Positions 31,719 through 38,188 of a stretch of DNA of 38,188 nucleotides are shown piece after piece. This stretch comes from Dehalococcoidia bacterium (lineage in GTDB: Bacteria > Chloroflexota > Dehalococcoidia > Lucifugimonadales > UBA3495). How positions within the stretch are numbered: the first letter of the stretch is position 1; each line of letters starts with the position of its first letter. The notes below the pieces were generated by a model. The model searched no databases and had not been told where the DNA came from. It saw only the letters and a list, made by a program, of their open reading frames with translations. Where the stretch lies: contig JAJEIA010000056.1 in NCBI GenBank assembly GCA_022823505.1, positions 1 through 38,188 of the forward strand, in the 5' to 3' direction. The position numbers were made by a program, and so were the translations under genes.

Positions 31719-32600
31719 GTGCAGTTGCTCCGCAGTCTCGTCTTCGTGCCCGGCAACCGATCCAACATGCTGGAGAGGGCATTGGGGTTTGGCGCCGACA
31801 TCATCATGGTGGACCTGGAGGACTCGGTGCCGCCCGGCGAGAAGGCCGCGGCGTGCGATCTTGCCACCGAATGGGTCCCTCGCCTGGCAGAGGCCGGCAA
31901 GCGGGTGATGGTGAGGGTGAACGCGTTGGACACCGGGCTGGCCGCCGGGGAATTATCCGCGGTGGTGTCGCCGGATCTCGCGGGTGTCAGCATCGGCAAA
32001 GGAAACACCGCTTGGGATTTGCAGCAAGTCGACCGGCTGCTGGCTCCCCTGGAAGCGAAAGCAGGCATGGACTCCGGCAGCATCAAGGTGATCCCCTGGA
32101 TCGAAACCGCCATGGCCATCGTCCACGTTTACGAGATGGCGCGAGCATCCCAGAGGATCGTGGGCCTCGCCTTCGGAGCCGAGGACTACACCAACGACAT
32201 GGGTGTGACCCGCACCGATTTCGGCGAGGAGTGTTATTTCGCTCGGTCCTCCGTGGGTGTCGCCGCCCGCGCCGCCGGGGTTGCCGGGCTGGATGGGCCC
32301 TTCGTCGGATTCCGCGATCCCGAAGGACTGAAGGCCGATGCCAGCGCCGCCCGGCGGATGGGCTACACCGGTAAATTCGCGATCCATCCGGCCCAGATCG
32401 ACGTGATCAATGAGACCTTCTCCCCCAACCCCGAAGATGTGGCCTACGCCCAGCGCGTGGTGGCGGCATGGGACGAAGCGGAAGCCGCCGGCCGGGGTTC
32501 GCTGTCTATCGACGGACGCATGGTCGACGTGCCGGTCGTCAAGCGAGCGCAGAACCTGCTGGCTCAAGCTGCGGCCATCGAAGCCCAGACCAACGCGTGA
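31719..32600 (+). CDS. CitE-like CoA ester lyase (HpcH/HpaI aldolase family)
   Basis: The 293-aa TIM-barrel lyase is of the citrate lyase beta/malyl-CoA lyase group, which cleaves or forms C-C bonds in acyl-CoA substrates. Motifs are RSLVFVPGN (5-13), DLEDSVPP (32-39), VRVN (65-68), the Mg ligand E129 in WIETAMA and GAEDYTND (153-160). The substrate is not clear; stand-alone CitE-like proteins act on citramalyl-CoA, malyl-CoA or similar. The GTG start at 31719 has AGAGGT about 8 nt upstream. It lies 110 nt after polA, with no obvious promoter between. Confidence 0.92.
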   Translation: MQLLRSLVFVPGNRSNMLERALGFGADIIMVDLEDSVPPGEKAAACDLATEWVPRLAEAGKRVMVRVNALDTGLAAGELSAVVSPDLAGVSIGKGNTAWDLQQVDRLLAPLEAKAGMDSGSIKVIPWIETAMAIVHVYEMARASQRIVGLAFGAEDYTNDMGVTRTDFGEECYFARSSVGVAARAAGVAGLDGPFVGFRDPEGLKADASAARRMGYTGKFAIHPAQIDVINETFSPNPEDVAYAQRVVAAWDEAEAAGRGSLSIDGRMVDVPVVKRAQNLLAQAAAIEAQTNA

Positions 32601-32641
32601 TGGCTACAGCCCGGCTAACTGAGTTCCCGGTTCCAGGTCGT

Positions 32642-32658
32642 CCCAGTCCTTTACTGGG
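32642..32658 (+). terminator. Small hairpin after the CitE-like gene
   Basis: A 6-bp stem CCCAGT/ACTGGG with a 5-nt loop lies 42 nt after the stop. It is short and has no T-run; it is a weak candidate only. Confidence 0.3.
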
Positions 32659-32737
32659 CGTCGGGTGATCCCCAACTGATCTGCAGGACGACCCAACGCC
32701 GTTCCGTGGTCTCGCTACACTGTTGCCCGCCTCCCGA

Positions 32738-33112
32738 ATGTCGTCCGATCGCATCATCCTGACCGGCCTCCAGTTCTACGGCTTCCACGGAGTGAACCCG
32801 GAGGAACGGAGCCTGGGCCAGCACTTCATCGTGGATCTGGAAGCGGAACTGGAGCTCAGCATACCCGCCGCCTCGGACCGGTTGGAAGACACGGTCAGCT
32901 ACACCCAACTCTATCGGGCGGTCAAAGAGGTCATGGAAGGCGAACCCCGGAATCTGCTGGAAGCAGCCGCCGGCGCCATAGCTGCCCGCGTGCTGGACCG
33001 TAATCCGCAGGTGAACGGGGTGCGCGTCCGAGTTCAAAAGCCACGTCCGCCGATCAAGGGTTCGGTGATCGAATCCGCGGCAGTCGAAATCTACCGGTCA
33101 CGTTCGGCTTGA
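32738..33112 (+). CDS. folB: Dihydroneopterin aldolase FolB
   Basis: The 124-aa folate-pathway enzyme converts dihydroneopterin to 6-hydroxymethyldihydropterin. It shows IILTGLQFYGFHGVNPEER at the N-terminus, GQHFIVDLEAEL, DTVSYTQLYRAVKEVME, NLLEAAAGAIAARVL and VRVRVQKPRPPIKG. E22 lies where the conserved active-site glutamate is expected. The ATG at 32738 is chosen over a TTG at 32723. There is no ribosome-binding site, and a TACACT box at 32716-32721 suggests a nearly leaderless transcript. It is followed 31 nt later by the SagB-type gene. Confidence 0.9.
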   Translation: MSSDRIILTGLQFYGFHGVNPEERSLGQHFIVDLEAELELSIPAASDRLEDTVSYTQLYRAVKEVMEGEPRNLLEAAAGAIAARVLDRNPQVNGVRVRVQKPRPPIKGSVIESAAVEIYRSRSA

Positions 33113-33143
33113 CCCGCCGTATCGCAACGCGAGGACCAACAAC

Positions 33144-34778
33144 ATGGTTACCAACCAGATGACGGGCGACGCCTCCGTCGCCCGCGAGTTCAACGACGCG
33201 ACCAAGCTCCAGTACATCAACCTGAGCAACAAGCCGCCCCTGTACAAGATCTACCCCGGGCTGCGCGCAATCCCATTGCCGGACGTGGGAGGAACATCCA
33301 ACCTCGAGATGTCCACGTTACAGGCCATTCGCGGCGGCGATCAGGACGCCGGTAGGGGCAGCGCCGTGACCTCGGAGACCCTGGCCGAGCTGCTTTACCA
33401 CGCCGCAGCGGTGATCCGCCGCCGGACGCTACGGGACGGCGAGGTCCATTACCGGGCTGCCGCCTCCGCCGGGGCGCTGTATCCCACGGAGGTATACGTG
33501 GTTTGCGGCGACCTGGAGGGGCTGCGCGCCGGCGTCTACCATTTCAATCCGTTGGATTTTACCCTGGCGCGTTTGCGAAACGGCGACTTGCGACGCTGGG
33601 TTGCCGCCGCCGCCCAAGACCACGCCGCCTACCCGGCGACGCTGGTATTCACCACGGTGTTCTGGCGCAGCGCCTGGAAATACCGTGAAAGAGGCTACCG
33701 GTACTGCTACTGGGACCTGGGCACGATAGCCGCAAATCTCGCGGCGGCCGGCAACGCCGCCGGTACCCAGGTGGGCCTGAAATTTGGCTTCGTCGACCGA
33801 TCGCTGACCGGTTTCTTCGGGATCGATGGGATCGAAGAGGCGCCTTCTCTGGTGGCCACCCTTGGCAACCCCGACGGCACGCTGAACTCCGGCTCCGGCG
33901 ACGTTCCGGGGATGCTGCCCCAGGAGAGCAACGAACTCGCGGCCGGGGCCCTGGAGTACCCGCTATCTCGCCGGGTCCACCTGGCTTCCTGGCTGCAGAC
34001 CGGCGATGACGTGGCGGCGTGGAACGCCCCAAGCGACGCTGGACGCAGTAGCGACAAAGACGAACTGGACGGCACCGGCGAGGGGTTTCGGCCGCTGCGC
34101 GCGGGCCCCGATGGAAGCTTTGACGGGGACCTGGACCTGGCGTCCCGGCCGGCGCAATCGCTGGGTGAGTGCATTCGCTCCCGCGGCTCGACCCGCCGGT
34201 TTGCCACCGAACCCATCCAATGGGAGGATTTCCGGTCCATTGTTGAAGCCGCCGGCAACCCGATTAACGCCCCACACCTGGCGAACGGGCTTTCCCCCTA
34301 TCTGAGCATCTACCTGATCGTCAACGCGGTCGATGGCCTTGCCCCCGGAGCCTACTACTACAACCGTTTCTACAACGGGCTGCGGTTGCTGAAGGCGGGC
34401 GACTTCCGGGAAACCGCCGGCCACCTGGGCTTTGAGCAAGCGCTCCCGGCGGACGCGGCGGCCGTGGCGTTCATAACTGCCGACCTGCCGTTGATCGAGC
34501 GCGAATTCGGGACGCGGGGCTATCGCATGGCGCAGACGGTGGCGGGCATCATTGGCGGTCGCATCTATCTCGCCACGCACGCGCTGGGATTGGGAGCCAC
34601 GGGGCTCACCTTTTTCGACGATGCCGTCGTCGAGTTTTTCGGTCCTCACGCCACGGGGCAGGAAGCGGTGTTCGTGGTGCCCATGGGCGTCCCGCATCAG
34701 GACAACCGTGTGCGCCCGTTCCGGTCCAGATTGGCGGTGAGCCTGGACGCCCGTGCCAGAGGCGCCGGTCAGGACTGA
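33144..34778 (+). CDS. SagB/ThcOx-type nitroreductase-fold oxidoreductase, two tandem domains
   Basis: The 544-aa protein contains two copies of the FMN-dependent SagB-type nitroreductase fold. The first (about 75-250) has ETLAELLYHAAAVIRRR, HYRAAASAGALYPTEVYVV and YCYWDLGTIAANLAAAGNAAG. The second (about 335-530) has SLGECIRSRGSTRRFATEPIQWEDF, LAPGAYYYNRF and YRMAQTVAGIIGGRIYLATHALGLGATGLTFFDD. The linker (280-335) is acidic and hydrophilic. Single-domain SagB proteins oxidise azoline heterocycles in thiazole/oxazole peptides. No cyclodehydratase or precursor peptide gene is nearby, so another redox role is likely. It probably shares a transcript with folB. Confidence 0.9.
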   Translation: MVTNQMTGDASVAREFNDATKLQYINLSNKPPLYKIYPGLRAIPLPDVGGTSNLEMSTLQAIRGGDQDAGRGSAVTSETLAELLYHAAAVIRRRTLRDGEVHYRAAASAGALYPTEVYVVCGDLEGLRAGVYHFNPLDFTLARLRNGDLRRWVAAAAQDHAAYPATLVFTTVFWRSAWKYRERGYRYCYWDLGTIAANLAAAGNAAGTQVGLKFGFVDRSLTGFFGIDGIEEAPSLVATLGNPDGTLNSGSGDVPGMLPQESNELAAGALEYPLSRRVHLASWLQTGDDVAAWNAPSDAGRSSDKDELDGTGEGFRPLRAGPDGSFDGDLDLASRPAQSLGECIRSRGSTRRFATEPIQWEDFRSIVEAAGNPINAPHLANGLSPYLSIYLIVNAVDGLAPGAYYYNRFYNGLRLLKAGDFRETAGHLGFEQALPADAAAVAFITADLPLIEREFGTRGYRMAQTVAGIIGGRIYLATHALGLGATGLTFFDDAVVEFFGPHATGQEAVFVVPMGVPHQDNRVRPFRSRLAVSLDARARGAGQD

Positions 34779-34805
34779 TCGCCTCCGGGCGCCACTATTG
34801 ACCGG

Positions 34806-35756
34806 CTAGTCCCATTCATCGTCATCGTCGGAATGTGTGGTAACGGGAGACCAGCCGTCCGTGTCGTCGTCGGTGTCCAGGGTTGGGACCTCGTCAATCC
34901 CGACTGACTCGACCGCGGCATCGTCGGGCATTTCCATCGCCGCGGATTCCGACGGGTCCAGGGAGTCCTCCGAGTCGGTTCCGTCGCCCGCGGGCTGATC
35001 CGAATCGTCACTGGTCGGTGGCAGGAGGTCATCGAACGCTGGCGTCGCGTCAGTCCTGTCCGTTCCGCTGGCCTGGGCCGGAAATGACACCACGTGGCGC
35101 AGTGCCGGCGCCTGCTCCGTTTCCCGCAGTATGACCGACAACCCTTCCGCTTCGAAGCCGACCACGGCTGCCTCGTACCGGTTCCCGCCGGCCATCAATT
35201 TGTTCACCCGGCGTCCCAGCCGACGGGGCAGGGTGCCCAAATTCCGGCCGTCCAGGGTGTTGACGGCTATCCCGTCATTCCGCGCGTTCAGCAGCACCAC
35301 GTCACCCGCGCTCACGGTCACGCTATCCGACGCCACCGCCTGACGGCACAGGATGGTGGTGCACGATTTGCCGCTTTCTGCTATGAACATCCCCGGAGAC
35401 TTGCCGGTCACCGCAGGCTGTGATCTAACCTGGCCGGACTGACTTTGCAGTTGATCCAGCCGGGCGAGGTTTTTGCGCGCGATCACATTGGCCGGAGCGT
35501 GCAACCGGAGCTCCTCGAGGGTGCGGCGAGCCCCGGAATAGTCCCCCAGTTCCATCAGCGCCTTGGCCAGTCGATTTGACGCTTCGCAGTTGGTGGGGCA
35601 GATGTCCAGGATCTGCCGGTTTGCCGCGACGGCCAGTTCCCATTCGCCGTTCAGCGCGCACCGAATGGCTTCCTTGCCCAGTTGGGCCTTGGCGCGGCTG
35701 TCCGTTGTATCGGCGACCGACACTCTGCGTTGCGAGCTAGGCACGTTATTAACCAT
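34806..35756 (-). CDS. TPR protein with C-terminal acidic tail
   Basis: The 316-aa soluble protein starts with about two tetratricopeptide-like helical repeats (24-100: ALNGEWELAVAANRQILDICPTN, EASNRLAKALMELGDYSGARRTLEELRLHAP). A central globular segment (about 125-225) includes GRNLGTLPRRLGRRVNKLMAGGNRYEAAVVG and weakly recalls HIRAN-type folds. The last 80 residues are a highly acidic Asp/Ser/Thr/Glu tail ending DDDDEWD. I assign no function; the layout fits a protein- or nucleic-acid-binding adaptor. GGAGG lies 6 nt before the ATG, and a promoter is predicted at 35818-35845. It converges with the SagB-type gene, 27 nt apart. Confidence 0.8.
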   Translation of the reverse strand: MVNNVPSSQRRVSVADTTDSRAKAQLGKEAIRCALNGEWELAVAANRQILDICPTNCEASNRLAKALMELGDYSGARRTLEELRLHAPANVIARKNLARLDQLQSQSGQVRSQPAVTGKSPGMFIAESGKSCTTILCRQAVASDSVTVSAGDVVLLNARNDGIAVNTLDGRNLGTLPRRLGRRVNKLMAGGNRYEAAVVGFEAEGLSVILRETEQAPALRHVVSFPAQASGTDRTDATPAFDDLLPPTSDDSDQPAGDGTDSEDSLDPSESAAMEMPDDAAVESVGIDEVPTLDTDDDTDGWSPVTTHSDDDDEWD

Positions 35757-35817
35757 TATTGACCTCCACCACCGATCGACTACCGCTCCCAGACAATTGA
35801 CGAGGTTTCAATATACG

Positions 35818-35845
35818 ATTACACCCACCGACGGCGTATGTTCAA
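35818..35845 (-). promoter_or_regulatory. Predicted promoter of the TPR protein gene
   Basis: On the minus strand TTGAAC (35845-35840) is followed after 16 nt by TGTAAT (35823-35818). It lies about 60 nt before the ATG in the 168-nt gap after the glycosyltransferase gene. Confidence 0.45.
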
Positions 35846-35924
35846 TCTATTGGGACTGCCGGTTTCGGCGATTTGTTGCCTCCGGGATTGGGCCTGCCAT
35901 AGGCGGAGTTCGCAAGTCCCAGTT

Positions 35925-36650
35925 TCAAAGCTCGTAGCGCCCGACGAGTGACCGGTACCGCACGATGACGAGGTCTCGCAAGGTGCGCCAGCCGTCACGG
36001 ATTGGTCGGACTTTGCTCTCGGCCCGGTAGTGCCAGTCAATCCCCACCTCAACAATCCTGAACCCACGGCGGCGCGCGAGAAACAGGATCTCGGCATCGA
36101 ACGCAAAGCCGTCCAGCGTCTGCAATGCGAAGAGAGCTTCGGCGGCGGTGGCGTGGAACACCTTGAATCCGCACTGGGTATCAGCGATGCCCGGCGTGGC
36201 CAGCAGCCGGGTCATCGCGTTGAACACTCGGCCCATGAGCCAGCGTCGCCGGGGTTCGCCGATACGTCGCGCGCCCGGCGCCTCCCGCGACCCGATGACT
36301 ATCTCCGCGGACGCGTCACCCGCCGGCAACAGGCGCTCCAACAGGGTTATGGGCATGGACAGGTCGGCATCGCACAGAAAACGGTATTCGCCACGAGCCG
36401 CAAGCATGCCGTTTTTGACCGCCCATCCCTTGCCACGATGCGGCAGCGAAAGGAGCCTGATGCGCTCGTCGTCCCGCGCCGTCCTGCCGACGACCTCCGC
36501 CGTAGCATCGGTACTCCCGTCGTCAGCGACTATGATTTCCCACGCGTACGCCTGCGTGGCGAGGTAGTCGCGAACGGTTTCAAGCGTCTCGGGAAGACGG
36601 CGCTCCTCGTTGTACGCCGGAATAACGACGGACAGGTAGCGAGCGGACAT
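35925..36650 (-). CDS. Family 2 glycosyltransferase, polyprenyl/dolichyl-phosphate glucosyltransferase-like
   Basis: The 241-aa GT-A fold enzyme has LSVVIPAYNEERRLP (6-20), the nucleotide-binding VADDGSTD (41-48), GKGWAVKNGML and the metal-binding DAD in CDADLSMP (93-100). DTQCGFKVF and the C-terminal WHYRAESKVRPIRDGWR are typical of dolichyl-phosphate beta-glucosyltransferase relatives. It would transfer a sugar to a lipid carrier at the inner face of the membrane, although no C-terminal membrane helices are present. The start is GTG-ATG; I used the ATG at 36650. It follows lysC by 21 nt and so may be co-transcribed with it. Confidence 0.92.
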   Translation of the reverse strand: MSARYLSVVIPAYNEERRLPETLETVRDYLATQAYAWEIIVADDGSTDATAEVVGRTARDDERIRLLSLPHRGKGWAVKNGMLAARGEYRFLCDADLSMPITLLERLLPAGDASAEIVIGSREAPGARRIGEPRRRWLMGRVFNAMTRLLATPGIADTQCGFKVFHATAAEALFALQTLDGFAFDAEILFLARRRGFRIVEVGIDWHYRAESKVRPIRDGWRTLRDLVIVRYRSLVGRYEL

Positions 36651-36671
36651 CACCGTCCGGCCAGGGAGCGT

Positions 36672-37901
36672 CTAATCGGACTCGTCCAGTTCAAAGCCCT
36701 GGTGCAGCAAGCGGACGGCTTCCTGGACCTGGTCACGGCCAATGATGCATGAGATCCGGATTTCCGACGTGGTGATCATGTCGATGTTGATCCGGCCGTC
36801 GGCCAGGATTCGAAACATGCGAGAGGCGTAACCCGGAGTGTTTTGCATCCCCGAACCGACCACGCTCACCGACGCCAGTGTCGGGTCGCTGATCACCTGC
36901 CCGGTGCCAAGGGACGTTTCCAGCGGAGCCATGACCCGCAGGGCGTGGGGCAGGTCGTCGGTGGTCACGGTGAAGCTTATGTCGGTCGTGGTGCGGTCGG
37001 CGCTGGTGTTCTGCACTATGGTATCCACGTTGATCCCGGCCGCGGACAACGGCTCGAATAGCGCCGCAGCCACCCCCGGCTTGTCGGCCACTCCGCAAAC
37101 CGTGACCTTTGCCACGTTGGTCTGGTACGCGATGCCAGTAACCTTGATCCGGTCTTCCATCTGCCTCTCGTCCGATGCTTGATGTATCAGGGTCCCGGGG
37201 GCGTCGACGAAGCTCGACGCCACGTAGATGGGGACATTATAGACCGCGCCCAGTTCGATTGACCTCGGGTGCATCTTCGCACCCGCGGCAGCCAGTTCCA
37301 GCATCTCCTCGTAGCCCACCTCGGGCATCTTCGCCGCCTTGCCAACCACCCGCGGGTCGGCGGTATAGATACCCTCAACGTCTGTGTAGATGTCGCACCG
37401 GTCCGCTCGCAGCGCGGCGGCCAGCGCCACCGCCGTGGTGTCGGATCCACCCCGGCCCAGGGTGGTAATGTCGTCGTCGGGCGTCAGACCCTGAAACCCG
37501 GCCACGATGACCAGGCGGCCGGCATCCAGCTCCCGTCGCACCCGGTCAGGGTCGACCTGGCTGATGCGCGCCCGCCCGTAGGAGTTGTCGGTCCGTATAC
37601 CCGCCTGGGGCCCGCTGAGGCTGATGGCGTCGTATCCCAGGCTGCGCAGCGCCATCGACAGCAGCGTGATTGACACCAACTCGCCTGTGGACAACAGAAA
37701 ATCGAGCTCCCGGGGATCGGGCTCGCTGGAAACGGTACGCGCCAAATCGATCAACTCGTCGGTGGTGTCTCCCATCGCCGAAACCACCGTAACGATCTGG
37801 TGGCCGTCGTCATGCACGTTGGCGATACGTCGCGCCACGTTCACAATCTTTTCGGCGTCGGCAACCGAACTGCCGCCGTATTTATGCACGTAAAGGGACA
37901 T
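36672..37901 (-). CDS. lysC: Aspartate kinase
   Basis: The 409-aa enzyme catalyses the first step of the aspartate pathway (Lys, Thr, Met). The kinase domain begins VHKYGGSSVAD (5-15) and includes STGELVS, GFQGLT, TTLGRGGSDTTAVALAAAL and TDVEGIYTADPR. Two ACT domains (about 265-330 and 340-405) provide allosteric feedback control. The methionine at 248 has GAGAGG just upstream and matches the position where other bacteria begin a separate regulatory beta subunit. It lies 78 nt downstream of the homoserine kinase gene. No lysine riboswitch is visible in that gap. Confidence 0.96.
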   Translation of the reverse strand: MSLYVHKYGGSSVADAEKIVNVARRIANVHDDGHQIVTVVSAMGDTTDELIDLARTVSSEPDPRELDFLLSTGELVSITLLSMALRSLGYDAISLSGPQAGIRTDNSYGRARISQVDPDRVRRELDAGRLVIVAGFQGLTPDDDITTLGRGGSDTTAVALAAALRADRCDIYTDVEGIYTADPRVVGKAAKMPEVGYEEMLELAAAGAKMHPRSIELGAVYNVPIYVASSFVDAPGTLIHQASDERQMEDRIKVTGIAYQTNVAKVTVCGVADKPGVAAALFEPLSAAGINVDTIVQNTSADRTTTDISFTVTTDDLPHALRVMAPLETSLGTGQVISDPTLASVSVVGSGMQNTPGYASRMFRILADGRINIDMITTSEIRISCIIGRDQVQEAVRLLHQGFELDESD

Positions 37902-37979
37902 CAGATTCGCTCGGTTAAGTGAGGGGCTGGGGGGTGCGACCGCCGCTCGTGTGGACGCCAGGGTTGACGCGTGTTTCTG

Positions 37980-38188
37980 CTACTCGCCCTCGCTCGCCGC
38001 AACGACGTGTGCCCCGAGAACCGTGGGCTGGGTCACTTCAACTCGCCCATCGACGCCGGCCAACCGGGCAGCGTCGAACATTTCGTAGGCGACCGTCATG
38101 GCTCGATCGCGGGCGAAGGCCAAAATCGTGCTCCCACTCCCGGACAGGAAAACGCCGAACGCGCCAGCCGCCTGGGCGGCGGCGAAAA
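37980..38188 (-). CDS. thrB: Homoserine kinase, 3' end only
   Basis: The last 69 codons are present, and the 5' part lies beyond the right edge. The translation includes GAFGVFLSGSGSTILAF, the C-terminal glycine-rich motif of GHMP-family homoserine kinases (GA.GA.LSGAG.T). It ends VVAASEGE before a TAG at 37982-37980. Adjacency to aspartate kinase supports the threonine-pathway assignment. Confidence 0.8.
   Translation of the reverse strand, partial: FAAAQAAGAFGVFLSGSGSTILAFARDRAMTVAYEMFDAARLAGVDGRVEVTQPTVLGAHVVAASEGE

Noticed and set aside
1-38188. CRISPR array, insertion sequence, prophage or tRNA gene
   Set aside because: I saw no spaced direct-repeat series, transposase, integrase, phage gene or cloverleaf in the gaps.

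Overview
This is a GC-rich bacterial window with a compact, mostly housekeeping layout. I infer a Chloroflexota member, probably of the Dehalococcoidia/SAR202 type. The grounds are the Thr/Pro-rich lipoprotein spacers behind an 'ACGG' lipobox, a CoxL/M/S-type molybdenum hydroxylase, an LLM-class (F420-type) oxidoreductase, FmdB zinc ribbons and a UGA-encoded selenoprotein. This is family-level reasoning; no rRNA or tRNA gene is visible to confirm it.

Layout. 41-4197 (minus) is a molybdenum hydroxylase operon (FAD subunit, [2Fe-2S] subunit, a small unknown protein, Mo subunit) behind a near-consensus promoter. 4386-6497 (minus) is a 703-aa fusion of a dihydrodipicolinate-synthase-like aldolase, a complete MfnB-type furan synthase and a TusA-like tail, with its own promoter and a structured leader. 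6717-11954 (minus) holds mutM, ileS, thiD and a GYD protein. 12114-12956 (plus) is an LLM oxidoreductase, followed by an AT-rich regulatory spacer. 13342-21960 (plus) is a peptide/nickel-type ABC importer: two tandem binding lipoproteins, two permeases and two ATPases, with GC hairpins in several gaps and a strong terminator at the end.

22043-25500 (minus) is a selenoprotein module: an unrecognised 345-aa protein, a UGSC-type selenoprotein whose UGA codon is followed by a SECIS-like hairpin, and a zinc-ribbon/transmembrane/PQQ-propeller protein. 25573-28704 (minus) encodes a DUF2071 protein, a bacterial translin, ThiE with an N-terminal extension and two FmdB zinc ribbons. A perfect 20-bp palindrome separates the last fmdB from polA (plus). 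It is followed by a CitE-like lyase, folB and a two-domain SagB-type oxidoreductase. The right end (minus) carries a TPR protein with an acidic tail, a family 2 glycosyltransferase, aspartate kinase and the 3' end of homoserine kinase.

The two strongest points of novelty are the aldolase-MfnB-TusA fusion, in which every MfnB catalytic residue I know is conserved, and the recoded UGA selenoprotein, which a standard gene caller would split into two ORFs.
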